In this document: positions 10,059 to 19,309 of the stretch, piece after piece
Numbering within the stretch: position 1 is the first letter of the stretch
Layout of the letters: each line of letters starts with the position of its first letter
Assembly: GCF_000020645.1 (NCBI RefSeq)
Contig: NC_011060.1
Span: 2,928,501 to 2,992,500 of the forward strand
Length of the DNA stretch: 64,000 nucleotides
Reading direction: 5' to 3'
From: Pelodictyon phaeoclathratiforme BU-1
GTDB lineage: Bacteria > Bacteroidota > Chlorobiia > Chlorobiales > Chlorobiaceae
The notes under the pieces: model-generated
Told to the model about the DNA's origin: nothing
Seen by the model: the letters and a program-made list of their open reading frames with translations, nothing else
The model's database searches: none
Position numbers and translations under genes: made by a program

Positions 10059-10100
10059 AAAAAAAGCCCTGCCGATTGACATGGCTCTATCAATCAGGGA
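10059..10100 (-). terminator. Terminator/attenuator-like hairpin ahead of the receptor gene
   Basis: On the minus strand CCCTGATTGA pairs with TCAATCggCAGGG across a loop of about 10 nt and is followed by C then seven T residues. It sits 36 nt before the receptor start and about 115 nt after the upstream small gene. It may terminate that gene or attenuate the receptor. Confidence 0.6.
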
Positions 10101-10213
10101 ATTTGCGGAATAATGCCCATACTCGGGAAGCAACAAAGAGGCCACAGCATCTCCATTATCAAAAACAGAGGCTTATGACGCAAACGTAATACGAAATAGT
10201 CTTGACAACGAAA

Positions 10214-10600
10214 TTACGCTTTGGGTGGATGGTCGATCTGGAATTTAACACCCTCAGGCAACAGAAGGGGCTGAGAGGAAGCAAACCTGTTGCCCGGTGC
10301 AACACTCAAAGGAGAGCGCTGACGATCATGCAACATGCCGGGCATGGCATTAAGCAGCTCTTCGAGGGCCTTGGTTGAGGCCTGCTTTTCGGATGGAGCT
10401 GAATGGGAATCGTGCGTTGTATTGGTTTGCTTCAGAAGAAAGCAGTGACCGCTGCACTCTCTCATCTTCCTTTCACAAAGAGTTTCAAAGATCGTTTTTT
10501 GATTGAGGTAAAAGAGCCCGTAACAGAGCAGAACGCTGTTTATCTGCATAAGCATTCCGACAAACATCAGAACTGCAATGGATCGGATAAGTGCACTCAT
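10214..10600 (-). CDS. Small membrane-anchored Cys/His protein, unknown function
   Basis: Predicted product of 128 aa with an N-terminal hydrophobic segment (ALIRSIAVLMFVGMLMQI) and then a cysteine/histidine cluster CERKMRECSGHC at residues 42-53. The remainder is polar and proline-rich, ending in DHPPKA. Small proteins with one N-terminal membrane segment and a C-x6-C-x2-[GH]-C-[YF]-L-x-K-Q motif occur near metal receptors in Bacteroidetes and Chlorobi; this comparison is from memory. The frame is open to 10663, but the ATG at 10600 starts directly at the membrane segment and has AAGAAG upstream. Its position just upstream of the copper-type receptor suggests a role in metal handling. Function is not established. 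Confidence 0.65.
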   Translation of the reverse strand: MSALIRSIAVLMFVGMLMQINSVLLCYGLFYLNQKTIFETLCERKMRECSGHCFLLKQTNTTHDSHSAPSEKQASTKALEELLNAMPGMLHDRQRSPLSVAPGNRFASSQPLLLPEGVKFQIDHPPKA

Positions 10601-10738
10601 AACTGAATCTTCTTTTTGGAAAGAAAACACGCGGAATACAATACAATCCTTTAACAATGGCAAACAAACGACACCGCTGACAAAGGGAGGTGCCGCTGAC
10701 GGAAAGCCCGCGCCAAGAGGCGATTGAAAAAAAGCTCA

Positions 10739-10772
10739 ACAAAAAAGAGGCCCGCAACAAAAAGCGCGAGCC
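10739..10772 (-). terminator. Intrinsic terminator after the eRF1-like gene
   Basis: On the minus strand GGCTCGC pairs with GCGGGCC (one G-T pair) across about 10 nt, and TC plus six T residues follow. It lies 74 bp past the stop of the gene ending at 10846. Confidence 0.7.
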
Positions 10773-10845
10773 CGTCATTTTGTTCCCGATTTACGAGTAA
10801 ATCCGTCAAGGATACACAGAGCGACCTGCATCCTGAAGCCCCTGC

Positions 10846-11250
10846 TTACAGATAAAATGCTTTCACTTTGGCGACCAACTGATTTTCGGTCAAACGTCCG
10901 CAAGCTTCAACGACGGTTACTTTTTTGTGAAGTTCACTGACCTTTTCGATTGCTTTGGCAAACTCAATCTTCGACTCACCCGGTCCAAAAATGGCAATGG
11001 TTGACGAATCTGCAAGCAATTCCATCACCTTCAGATAAAAAGCCTGGTACTGATGTTTTCGACGTTCTTCGGCCGTGTGCTCATTAAAGACTGACTGCGC
11101 AACCACAGTCCCCCCCGCCTTCCATCCACCGGCAGGCTTGAGATTGCTTTCGGCACCAGACTCGACATACTGAACAACAAACTGATCGCCTTTAATCGAA
11201 ACAAGAATGGCCTGCTTGTGGTCAATCCAGATCCCTGTGTTTTTTTTCAT
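10846..11250 (-). CDS. eRF1-domain-3-like (translational machinery / host-attachment type) protein
   Basis: A cytosolic protein of 134 aa beginning MKKNTGIWIDHKQAILV, with later IFGPGESKIEFAKAIE and VVEACGRLTENQLVAKVKAFY. This pattern matches small bacterial proteins annotated as translational machinery or eRF1-domain-3-like, whose cellular role is poorly known. The ATG at 11250 is chosen over the one at 11286 because AAGGAG lies about 10 nt upstream. It is a separate unit from the copper-type genes, closed by its own terminator. Confidence 0.75.
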   Translation of the reverse strand: MKKNTGIWIDHKQAILVSIKGDQFVVQYVESGAESNLKPAGGWKAGGTVVAQSVFNEHTAEERRKHQYQAFYLKVMELLADSSTIAIFGPGESKIEFAKAIEKVSELHKKVTVVEACGRLTENQLVAKVKAFYL

Positions 11251-11636
11251 GGCTGCTGAGCTCCTTCTGTGATAATGTTTCTGCAACGACGACAGAGAGA
11301 CTATCGCCCTGCATGGGAAACGGAACAGGTGAGGGTCAAACTCCGATCATTCAAACTCATCAGCCCGACCCGAGCGTAAACAACACACGCCAACTGCAAA
11401 AAGAACATCCGTTGATCTTCCTTCAACAATTGAGATCAAGAAACAATTCCTCTATCTCGCTATGTATGCACACATTATTACAGGTGACCATAAACAGATT
11501 GACAAGCAATACGGGGCACACTGACTATCCTGAATCAGAGATGGCAAAACGACGGGCATAAGAGCAATGCACGACGGGCAGGCAAGAGTGAGGGTTGCAC
11601 TCCTCTATGAAGAGCAGTAACAAGGAGCCATCTCGC
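11251..11636. other. Intergenic region with no recognised gene
   Basis: This gap of 386 bp separates the eRF1-like gene from the end of the fumarate reductase operon. I saw no convincing coding frame, RNA gene or repeat in it. It should contain the promoter for the eRF1-like gene, but no clear hexamers could be assigned. Confidence 0.5.
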
Positions 11637-12410
11637 CTATAGTGACTCCTTGACCATCTTTTCCTTTTCGGCAAAGAGTTTCGCCACAAGAAATCCCCGG
11701 TTCATGCGGGCAATATTGATAACAGAAATGCCCTTGGGACATTCCGCCTCACAGGCATAGGTGTTGCTGCAACTACCGAAACCAAGCGCATCCATGGCAG
11801 CAACCATCTTCTGCACCCTTTTGGCAGCCTCAACCTTTCCCTGGGGAAGAAGTGCAAGGTGCGATACTTTTGCGCCAATAAACAACATGGCTGCAGCATT
11901 GGAACAGGCGGCTACACAGGCTCCGCAGCCGATACAGGTTGCGGCATCAAAAGCGGCATCCGACTTCTCCTTTGGAACAGGAATGGTATTGGCATCGGGC
12001 ACCCCGCCGGTATTGACCGATACATAGCCTCCAGCCTGTATGATTTTATCAAAGGCACTGCGGTCAACAATAAGGTCGCGGATGACGGGAAAGGCCTTTG
12101 CTCTCCATGGCTCAATATTGATGGTAGCTCCATCGGTAAACGAGCGCATATGGAGCTGACAGGTTGTAACTCCTTTGACAGGTCCATGAGGACGTCCGTT
12201 GATATAAAGACTGCAGGTGCCACAAATACCCTCCCTGCAATCATGATCAAAAGCAACAGGATCGCCTCCAGTCATGATGAGTTTTTGATTCAGGGTATCA
12301 AGCATTTCAAAAAAAGAGCTGTCAGGCGAGATCCCGGAAACATCATAGGAAACCATCTCTCCTGTAGCCGTAGCGTTTTTCTGTCGCCAGATTTTCAGCG
12401 TAAAGTTCAT
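11637..12410 (-). CDS. frdB: Fumarate reductase/succinate dehydrogenase iron-sulfur subunit
   Basis: A subunit of 257 aa that passes electrons between the flavin subunit and the membrane quinone. The [2Fe-2S] ligands are in [16 protein letters not shown] plus a later cysteine in TTCQLH. The [4Fe-4S] and [3Fe-4S] ligands are in [13 protein letters not shown] and [10 protein letters not shown]. The gene begins 9 nt after frdA. In green sulfur bacteria this complex is expected to reduce fumarate in the reductive TCA cycle; direction cannot be read from sequence, so sdhB is an equally valid symbol. Confidence 0.94.
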   Translation of the reverse strand: MNFTLKIWRQKNATATGEMVSYDVSGISPDSSFFEMLDTLNQKLIMTGGDPVAFDHDCREGICGTCSLYINGRPHGPVKGVTTCQLHMRSFTDGATINIEPWRAKAFPVIRDLIVDRSAFDKIIQAGGYVSVNTGGVPDANTIPVPKEKSDAAFDAATCIGCGACVAACSNAAAMLFIGAKVSHLALLPQGKVEAAKRVQKMVAAMDALGFGSCSNTYACEAECPKGISVINIARMNRGFLVAKLFAEKEKMVKESL

Positions 12411-12419
12411 AATAACCGG

Positions 12420-14360
12420 TTATTTATAGCTCCGCTGGGAGAGCTTGATCTCGTTGAATTGAAGTGCCTCACGGTGCAGTTCTGCTGAGGCATCACGACC
12501 CTTGTATTCCCACGCACCGACAAAGGCGAACTTCTCATCATTGCGCAATGCTTCGCCCTCACTGGTTTGATACTCCTCCCTGAAATGTCCCCCGCACGAC
12601 TCTTTGCGCTGCTGGGCATCTCGCACCATAAGCTGGCCAAGTTCGATAAAATCAGCTACCCGACACGCCTTCTCCATTTCAGGATTATATTCGTCCAGTC
12701 CTCCGGGAATCCGCACTCCGCGTGCAAATTCGTGACGCAGTTCGGTAATCTGATAAAGGGCTTCGGTAAGGCCTGCATCATTTCGTGCCATACCGCAATA
12801 CTCCCACATGATTTTTCCAAGACGACGATGGAAATGATCGACCGACTCTTTGCCTGAACTGTTTTTGATCCGCTTCAGGCGATCACTGACGGCATCGGCA
12901 GCAAGCTTGAATTCAGAAGAGTCTGTATCGAAGCGTGGCGTATGAATTTCAGCAGCAAGATAGTTCCCGATCGTATAGGGCAGTACGAAATAACCATCAG
13001 CAAGCCCCTGCATAAGCGCTGAAGCGCCGAGGCGGTTTGCTCCATGATCAGAAAAATTGCATTCACCAATAGCATAAAGACCTGGAATGGTCGTCATCAA
13101 TTCATAATCAACCCAGAGACCTCCCATGGTATAGTGCACTGCCGGATAGATCATCATCGGCATTTCATAGGGGCTCTCCGCAACAATCTGCTCGTACATC
13201 TGAAAGAGGTTGCCATAAAGCGAGTCAATCGCATCATGGCCCTTGCGTTTGATCGCATCGGCAAAGTCAAGAAAAACGGCCATCCCCGTAGTACCAACGC
13301 CAAAACCGGCATCGCAACGCTCCTTGGCAGCCCGTGAAGCCACATCCCTCGGCACGAGATTGCCGAAAGCGGGATAGCGACGCTCCAGATAGTAATCGCG
13401 ATCGGCTTCTGGAATATCAGAGGCCTTGATCTCTTTGTTCCTGAGCCTTTCAACATCCTTTATCTTGGCGGGAACCCATATCCTGCCATCGTTGCGCAAG
13501 CTCTCGCTCATCAACGTCAGCTTGGACTGCGCATCACCATGCACCGGAATACAGGTCGGGTGAATCTGGGTAAAGGCCGGATTGGCAAACATTGCCCCTT
13601 TTTTGTACGCGCTCCATGCAGGAGTCACATTGGAACCCATGGCATTGGTCGAAAGGAAAAAAACGTTCCCGTACCCACCACTTGCCAACACAACAGCGTG
13701 AGCTGCATGGCGTTCGATCTTGCCGGTAACCAGGTTTCGGGCAATGACCCCTCGAGCCTTTCCATCCACAAGTACCGTATCAAGAACATCACGACGATTG
13801 AAAAGCGTAACATTGCCAGCGGCAATCTGACGACTCAGGGCGCCGTAAGCGCCAATTAAAAGCTGCTGGCCAGTCTGGCCCCTTGCATAGAACGTTCTCG
13901 ATACCTGTGCACCACCGAATGAACGGTTGGTCAGCAAGCCGCCATACTCTCTGGCAAATGGCACTCCCTGAGCCACACAGAGATCAATGATCTGATTACT
14001 GACTTCAGCCAGACGATAGACATTTGCTTCACGAGCCCGATAATCGCCACCTTTGATGGTGTCGTAAAAGAGTCGATAGGCGCTGTCGCCATCGTTTGGA
14101 TAGTTTTTAGCGGCATTGATTCCACCCTGTGCAGCGATACTGTGTGCACGACGCGGCGTATCCTGATAGCAGAACACCTTGACATTGTAACCAAGCTGCC
14201 CAAGCGATGCAGCAGCCGAGGCTCCGGCAAGACCGGTACCGACGACAATGATATCAAGTTTGCGTTTGTTGTTGGGGTTTACCAGCTTGCAGCCCGATTT
14301 GTAGGCGGTCCATTTTTCAGCCACCGGCCCTTCAGGGATTCTGGCGTTGAGGCGTGTCAT
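12420..14360 (-). CDS. frdA: Fumarate reductase/succinate dehydrogenase flavoprotein subunit
   Basis: Catalytic subunit of 646 aa. The FAD-binding fold starts at [19 protein letters not shown] near residue 38, and the covalent-FAD segment [14 protein letters not shown] is at about 92-105. Active-site-type segments include [11 protein letters not shown] and [15 protein letters not shown], then [17 protein letters not shown]. The C-terminal helical domain has the conserved arginine-rich region near LRHEFARG. The length suits the Bacteroidetes/Chlorobi-type enzyme. It sits between the cytochrome b gene upstream and frdB downstream. Confidence 0.95.
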   Translation of the reverse strand: MTRLNARIPEGPVAEKWTAYKSGCKLVNPNNKRKLDIIVVGTGLAGASAAASLGQLGYNVKVFCYQDTPRRAHSIAAQGGINAAKNYPNDGDSAYRLFYDTIKGGDYRAREANVYRLAEVSNQIIDLCVAQGVPFAREYGGLLTNRSFGGAQVSRTFYARGQTGQQLLIGAYGALSRQIAAGNVTLFNRRDVLDTVLVDGKARGVIARNLVTGKIERHAAHAVVLASGGYGNVFFLSTNAMGSNVTPAWSAYKKGAMFANPAFTQIHPTCIPVHGDAQSKLTLMSESLRNDGRIWVPAKIKDVERLRNKEIKASDIPEADRDYYLERRYPAFGNLVPRDVASRAAKERCDAGFGVGTTGMAVFLDFADAIKRKGHDAIDSLYGNLFQMYEQIVAESPYEMPMMIYPAVHYTMGGLWVDYELMTTIPGLYAIGECNFSDHGANRLGASALMQGLADGYFVLPYTIGNYLAAEIHTPRFDTDSSEFKLAADAVSDRLKRIKNSSGKESVDHFHRRLGKIMWEYCGMARNDAGLTEALYQITELRHEFARGVRIPGGLDEYNPEMEKACRVADFIELGQLMVRDAQQRKESCGGHFREEYQTSEGEALRNDEKFAFVGAWEYKGRDASAELHREALQFNEIKLSQRSYK

Positions 14361-14418
14361 TGAAGAGTGTTGTGAGTGTTGTTTTCGGTAAAAAACACAG
14401 TCGTTATCGATTATTAAC

Positions 14419-15099
14419 TTATTTCAAAAAATAGAGATAAATCGGCACTGCGCTGAACCCTGCGGCAATAAGAACCGAGTAGACTGAACCAATAATCTTT
14501 ACGGCGCCCATATACTTGCTGTGGTTCAGGCCAAGGGTCTGAAAAGCAGACTGAATGGCATGATTGAGATGAATACCGAGAAAGATAAAGGAGATGATAT
14601 AGAAGAGTGAATACCAGGAAGATGAAAACAAAAGAAGGGAACGATGATAGAAGTCGTGGATTGCTATTCCGGGAGGTGGCGATACAAGCCCAATCTTGAT
14701 AAAGTAAAAATCAATAAAATGGAGACAAAGGAAGATAAAAACAATGATACCGGTGTGAAACATATACTTCGAAAAGAAGGAGGTTTCAGAACTGTTGCCG
14801 CAAACGTAGGCTTTTGGCCGTGCTGCACGATTCTGAACGGATACCACCAGACCGAAAAGGATATGGATAAGAAACCCGGCAAAAAGTACGATTTCGAAAA
14901 CTTTGATCAGGGAATTGGTTCCCATGAAGGTTGCTGCCTCAGTGAACATAAGACCCCCGTCATCATTCAGAAGCATAAGATTAATGCCGAGATGCACACA
15001 CAAAAATGTAACCAGAAAAAGCCCGGCAAGAGCCATGAGTACTTTTTTGGTAATAGACGAAAACATGAGCATGACGTTCATACTATGGTTTATATTCAA
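14419..15099 (-). CDS. frdC: Fumarate reductase/succinate dehydrogenase cytochrome b subunit
   Basis: Membrane anchor of 226 aa with five predicted transmembrane helices, as in the single-subunit (type B) di-haem cytochromes. Histidines lie in the membrane segments [33 protein letters not shown] and [14 protein letters not shown] and can supply haem ligands. It is the first gene of the frdCAB operon, 58 nt before frdA. The reading frame begins near [13 protein letters not shown]; a start at MNVMLMF or MLMF is also possible. Confidence 0.9.
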   Translation of the reverse strand: MNINHSMNVMLMFSSITKKVLMALAGLFLVTFLCVHLGINLMLLNDDGGLMFTEAATFMGTNSLIKVFEIVLFAGFLIHILFGLVVSVQNRAARPKAYVCGNSSETSFFSKYMFHTGIIVFIFLCLHFIDFYFIKIGLVSPPPGIAIHDFYHRSLLLFSSSWYSLFYIISFIFLGIHLNHAIQSAFQTLGLNHSKYMGAVKIIGSVYSVLIAAGFSAVPIYLYFLK

Positions 15100-15184
15100 T
15101 GGGAAAGAACTGCGGATTTTATCCTGTGTACTTCAAGGTAAGTTCCTCTTTTTAAACTTCCAATAAAAAAATGATACCCGACCT

Positions 15185-15829
15185 TCAGCACTCAACCAAA
15201 GCAACCGCTCTGACGGGTGATGCTTCAGCGCCGGCAATTCTCAAAGGAAAGCTGCAAAAGATGAAAGAAGAATGCAATAGCAAGGGTGGACATACAAGAT
15301 TCTCAATAATGAGTATCCCGTTTTGCAGCAATTGTGTATGAACGGGAAAATCACAGGATACGGGAGAATCGACAGAAATCATGTCAACTCCGAGCCCTTT
15401 CAAGGGAAAATCGCTCAGCCAAAGAGCCGCATCAGAGGTGAGCAGAGGGTAACCCTCAAAATAAGCTGCCGAGCCCCAATACTTGCTCCACCCGGAACAG
15501 AGCAGCAGAAACTCACTCTCATAAATGAGATCCCGGAATGGATAAAGAGTCTCAACCGTAATCAACCCGTCTGTCAGGCTGCGAAGATCAATCGCCACTC
15601 CCTTTCCGGAAAACTGCTCAATAGTGAACGCATCAAGCGAACTGCCTGAGGGAAGAATATGTGACGGAAGATCAACATGTGTCCCGGTATGGGAAGAGAT
15701 GGTTAAAAGCTGCTCGGCAAAACCATGCTCATCAATGGAAGAGAGCTGCTGAAACCGCGGTCCGGGAGTGCCAGGATAACAGGGCATCCCGGAGCTGATG
15801 ACCTGACTCAGATCAATGACCCGCATCAC
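15185..15829 (-). CDS. Cyclase-family (kynurenine-formamidase-like) metal hydrolase
   Basis: A protein of 214 aa starting VIDLSQVISSGMPCYPGTP and containing HTGTHVDLPSHILP, the HxGTHxDxPxH metal signature of the cyclase/KynB family. GVDMISVDSP matches the later family motif. Such enzymes hydrolyse amides, esters or lactones in varied pathways, and no tryptophan-degradation genes are nearby, so the substrate is open. Its start overlaps the stop of the alpha/beta hydrolase gene by 4 nt (ATGA), indicating a two-gene operon of hydrolases. Confidence 0.87.
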   Translation of the reverse strand: MMRVIDLSQVISSGMPCYPGTPGPRFQQLSSIDEHGFAEQLLTISSHTGTHVDLPSHILPSGSSLDAFTIEQFSGKGVAIDLRSLTDGLITVETLYPFRDLIYESEFLLLCSGWSKYWGSAAYFEGYPLLTSDAALWLSDFPLKGLGVDMISVDSPVSCDFPVHTQLLQNGILIIENLVCPPLLLHSSFIFCSFPLRIAGAEASPVRAVALVEC

Positions 15830-16746
15830 CCGTGCACCCTCTGTCGGATTCTTGAAGCCACATAGTCCATAATCGCCTTGACGGCTTTTTCATTCTCACA
15901 ATCACAAAAGATCTGGTGACCGGAATGCTCCAGCCAGATAATAGACTTGCCTGATGGCTCAGTAGCAATCCTGTTGTAAAGGATAAGGGCGCTTTCAGGA
16001 CGAACCGTATTTTCCCTGCGGTTATGCACAATTAAAACGGGCACATTGACCCGCCCAAGCAGTTGCTGGCTTATTTTTATCAGCTCAAAAAAAGAGATGA
16101 TGGCATCTGTTGGCACCCAGGAATAATGAGGAATGCAGGTTGCACAGCCCTGATCCGCAAAATCGCTCTTCAACTTCCAATTTTTGATAATTTTGCTCAC
16201 AAATGGCGCGGCAAAATGAAGAGGACGACCTGGAGCAAGCACAGAAATGAGCTGAATCGCCGGAGCAACAAGCACCAGAGAATCAATCTTCTCCTTGTGC
16301 CTTGCTGCAAGATTGAGCGAGAGAAGCGCTCCCATACTATGGCCGATCACGATAACCTGCTCAACCTCAAGGCTCAGTTCGAAAAGCGCCTGCTCAGCAT
16401 CCGCCATCCACGACTCCCATCGTACACCACGGAGCGCCTCAGGGGACAATGCACCATGCCCCGCCAGCAGAGGCTGCCTGACCGGAATACCAAGTTTTTC
16501 AATAGAGGTGTACAACGATTTCACACTATCAAGCGTCGCCGTAAAACCATGAATAATAAGGACTCCAAAAGGGCTTCGCTCTCTGTGTTGTAACTCCATA
16601 ATCGACTCTGATACAATCTGGCTGTACAAATTATAAAACGGCTCTCGCTGAATATAATGGGGTATAGGGAAAATTCCCTTGAATTGGCTATTTTTCAGGA
16701 ACTCATCCAGGTAAAAAACTGAACCGATGCAAAAGAGATACTTCAT
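15826..16746 (-). CDS. Alpha/beta hydrolase (esterase/lipase-like)
   Basis: Serine hydrolase with the oxyanion segment VLIIHGFTAT, nucleophile elbow VIGHSMGALLS (GxSxG), later aspartate in VPVLIVHNRRENTVRPE and histidine in LEHSGHQIF. It resembles carboxylesterase/monoacylglycerol-lipase types. The start is uncertain. The ATG at 16746 has AAGGAG 4 nt upstream but overlaps the divergent rlpA-like gene by 20 bp. The ATG at 16599 gives a 257-residue core and avoids overlap, although residues before it (PHYIQREPFYNLYSQ) look coding. It is coupled to the downstream cyclase gene. Confidence 0.8.
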   Translation of the reverse strand: MKYLFCIGSVFYLDEFLKNSQFKGIFPIPHYIQREPFYNLYSQIVSESIMELQHRERSPFGVLIIHGFTATLDSVKSLYTSIEKLGIPVRQPLLAGHGALSPEALRGVRWESWMADAEQALFELSLEVEQVIVIGHSMGALLSLNLAARHKEKIDSLVLVAPAIQLISVLAPGRPLHFAAPFVSKIIKNWKLKSDFADQGCATCIPHYSWVPTDAIISFFELIKISQQLLGRVNVPVLIVHNRRENTVRPESALILYNRIATEPSGKSIIWLEHSGHQIFCDCENEKAVKAIMDYVASRIRQRVHG

Positions 16747-17233
16747 CCGGCTCCTTCTACTGCCCCTTGTGCTCAGTTCGTGTTCATCGACACGCACCAC
16801 CGTATCAAGGGATGACGTCAAAGGTATTTCACCCGAAGAGGCATACCGACTGGGCAAAATCAAGAACACTCCCTATGTTATCAACGGAAAGGTCTATGTT
16901 CCAATGAGCTACGAAGAGGCTCTTTCTTACCAGGAGAGCGGGATTGCATCCTGGTACGGACAGGAAACGCTCGACCAGCATAACGGACAGTTAACCGCCT
17001 ACGGGGAAGTTTTCGATCCATCAAAGCCAAGCGCTGCACACAAATACCTGCCTTTACCCTCCATTGTCAAAGTGACCAATCTTGAAACCCGTGCATCAAT
17101 GGTCGTCCGGGTCAATGATCGAGGGCCATTTGTCGGTGACCGGGTTATCGATCTAAGCGCGGAAGCAGCCAAACGACTGGGATTTTACCAAAAAGGAAGC
17201 GCGAAGGTCAAAATTGAGGTTATCTCCCGCTGA
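16727..17233 (+). CDS. rlpA: RlpA-like double-psi beta-barrel lipoprotein
   Basis: A lipoprotein of 168 aa with signal peptide MQKRYFIRLLLLPLVLSSC; Cys19 is the lipobox cysteine. The DPBB domain runs from about residue 70 with GIASWYGQE, AYGEVFDPSKPSAAHK, VKVTNLETRASMVVRVNDRGPF and VIDLSAEAAKRLGF. RlpA proteins bind or cleave denuded peptidoglycan at septa. No SPOR domain is present, so septal targeting by that route is unlikely. It converges on the DUF89 gene with a 4-bp gap and diverges from the alpha/beta hydrolase gene with overlapping 5' ends. Confidence 0.88.
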   Translation: MQKRYFIRLLLLPLVLSSCSSTRTTVSRDDVKGISPEEAYRLGKIKNTPYVINGKVYVPMSYEEALSYQESGIASWYGQETLDQHNGQLTAYGEVFDPSKPSAAHKYLPLPSIVKVTNLETRASMVVRVNDRGPFVGDRVIDLSAEAAKRLGFYQKGSAKVKIEVISR

Positions 17234-17237
17234 CACC

Positions 17238-18131
17238 TCACGCTGGGCTCAGCTTGCCGCCCTGCATAAGAACCAGCTCCCCCTTTGCTACACCGGAGAG
17301 TTTCGCCATCTGGTCACACTTTATTCTCAGAATAAAAAAGAGACGTTCATCAGCAACGTCGAGCAGCGTTTCAAAATTCCCCTGACCTTTCGATATGATC
17401 ACGTCGGCATTATCGAACAACCGCCGGAATTCATCAGAAGTTTCATCCAGCAGAGTGCCCGGATAGACACTGCCTGAAGAGATGACCACAGCCACCTCTT
17501 GCAGTCCGGCCTCATACGCATCACTGAGGACGGCGTCATTGATGACCGGCATCGCCCTGACGGCACAGGTAACCGCCAGGCCTGGATTACTGCGCCTGAT
17601 CTCCTCAATGAACAGCCTGTCGAAAACAATCTCTCCCGCATTGTCGCAAATATAGAGCAGTTTTCCGGCCAACATCAAACGCCTGGAGAGCTCCGCAAAA
17701 TCAAAACACCCGAATGAGCGTTCACTGATGGTACTCAGCTCCTTTTCAATATCGAGCGATCCGTGTTGCTTGGCACCAAAATCAATGATGTTGCCCGCCG
17801 CCGCAATTTTAACCGCATCCTGCAGGGGTTCCGGAGAGTTCCGGATTTTATTCCTGAACTCATCAACGAACTGCAACGCTGTGACGTTCGACTGCTTTTT
17901 TATCGCTCCGAAAGGATCGTAATCCGCCCCCTTTCCCGACAAGGCGATGGCCCTGTCTGTAGCGCTTCTGATAATATGCTGCACAACAAGACCCTCGCCA
18001 TGAGTATCGAGAAGTTGGCGCATCGAATGCTCAAACAGCATTTTTGCGCTCTTCCCGTCAAGTCCGGTAACCTTTACAAGCGATTGCAACTGCTCGAAAA
18101 TACATGAATAACATCCCGCAGGTATCTGCAT
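17238..18131 (-). CDS. DUF89/ARMT1-like damage-control phosphatase
   Basis: A protein of 297 aa with MQIPAGCYSCIFEQ at the N-terminus (the CxxC of the bacterial/archaeal DUF89 class), then YICDNAGEIVFDRLFIEEI near residue 157 and VIISKGQGNFETL near 242. These are the metal and phosphate-binding motifs of DUF89. Family members hydrolyse harmful phosphometabolites such as damaged sugar phosphates; the substrate here is not known. It is not in an obvious operon. Confidence 0.87.
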   Translation of the reverse strand: MQIPAGCYSCIFEQLQSLVKVTGLDGKSAKMLFEHSMRQLLDTHGEGLVVQHIIRSATDRAIALSGKGADYDPFGAIKKQSNVTALQFVDEFRNKIRNSPEPLQDAVKIAAAGNIIDFGAKQHGSLDIEKELSTISERSFGCFDFAELSRRLMLAGKLLYICDNAGEIVFDRLFIEEIRRSNPGLAVTCAVRAMPVINDAVLSDAYEAGLQEVAVVISSGSVYPGTLLDETSDEFRRLFDNADVIISKGQGNFETLLDVADERLFFILRIKCDQMAKLSGVAKGELVLMQGGKLSPA

Positions 18132-18231
18132 AGTACTGTTTATTAAAAGAGAAAAATCCCTTCACAATCAACGCTGGCGCATCTGACTTGCCGCCGATCT
18201 CGAAAGCCCTGTCTGCCAAACACTCCCTGTA

Positions 18232-19164
18232 TCACTCCCATTCCATCTCATTATACACCTGCAAAGCGTTCCTGCCGGAGAGAGCATCATAATTTCCCAG
18301 ATAACGAAACATCGTCTGATCAATCGAACGGATCCCTGTTGCATCTCCGCCGGAAGCCCGATAATCCGAGACCGCCTTGCGAATAAATGATAAATAGCGC
18401 CTCGTATCATACGACGCTTTTTCAAGACTTGCCGGATGTCCGTGCCCGGGAATCACTATCCGTGGATGTAACGCAGCCAGGGCATCAAACACCTCCAGCC
18501 AGCTCTTGCTGCGGGAATGTTCCTGCACGCCCGGAAGCCGCTCCATGTAAACGATATCCCCGCTGAATACAATCTTTTCGGAAGGCAGCCAGACAAACGA
18601 GTCGCCCGGGGTGTGAGCCCAGCCGTGATGCTGAAGCAGCAGCGTTTTTCCTCCGATGGTCAGCCGCAACTCATTGCTGAACACCTCATCAGCAAAAACC
18701 GGTTCCGTCCCCCTCATGCCTTCCGCACCAACAAGGTTCTGCAGCATGGAGAGTTGATCTGACGCACGAAATTTCTGATCTTTCACGGCCTCTTCGTGAG
18801 CAATGATTTTAGCACCATGCGACTTGAAATAACCGTTGCCAAGCCATCGATGATCTTGTCCGCCGGTATTGATGACATGCGTGACAGGCTTGCCCGTCAC
18901 GCTCCTGACAAGCGAGTCAATGTGTTCCGCCCCTTTCCATGAAGCCCCGGAGTCAATCAGGATCACACCGCTGGAAGTTACCACAAAACCGAACGTCGCA
19001 TTATTGCCCAGGTTTTCGGCTGTCCGGTTGTCGAGACCACCGATTATGGCATACACATCAGGTACAACCTTTTGCAGGGCAAGGCTTTCACCAGCGAAAA
19101 GAGAAGGGGGTTTCAGTAGTAACGCCGCTATAAACAGTACGATGAGATAACGCATAAACTTCAT
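18232..19164 (-). CDS. Exported metallo-beta-lactamase-fold protein with degenerate HxHxDH motif
   Basis: A protein of about 310 aa with a signal peptide (MKFMRYLIVLFIAALLL to about FAG) and an MBL fold: VILIDSGAS, HHGWAHTPGDSFVWLP, VFSGDIVY and VIPGHGHPA are in order. The first metal motif, usually HxHxDH, reads NTGGQDHRWLGN, so only the final DH remains. The domain resembles SoxH-like or quinoprotein-relay hydrolases, in which I recall similar variants. It could bind a single metal. The frame is open to 19245; the start at 19164 is chosen because it begins the signal peptide, though no clear ribosome site exists. Confidence 0.82.
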   Translation of the reverse strand: MKFMRYLIVLFIAALLLKPPSLFAGESLALQKVVPDVYAIIGGLDNRTAENLGNNATFGFVVTSSGVILIDSGASWKGAEHIDSLVRSVTGKPVTHVINTGGQDHRWLGNGYFKSHGAKIIAHEEAVKDQKFRASDQLSMLQNLVGAEGMRGTEPVFADEVFSNELRLTIGGKTLLLQHHGWAHTPGDSFVWLPSEKIVFSGDIVYMERLPGVQEHSRSKSWLEVFDALAALHPRIVIPGHGHPASLEKASYDTRRYLSFIRKAVSDYRASGGDATGIRSIDQTMFRYLGNYDALSGRNALQVYNEMEWE

Positions 19165-19309
19165 GGTTTCATGACTTGAAAAATCCCGAAGAGCACGACA
19201 GATACTTTCTGCAACCCCGAAGTCCTCCCCTCGATAAATGTTCATATCCGTTTGCTGTTCCCAGTGTAAAAACTGTTTTCATGACGAGGGAAACATTGAC
19301 CTGTACGTT

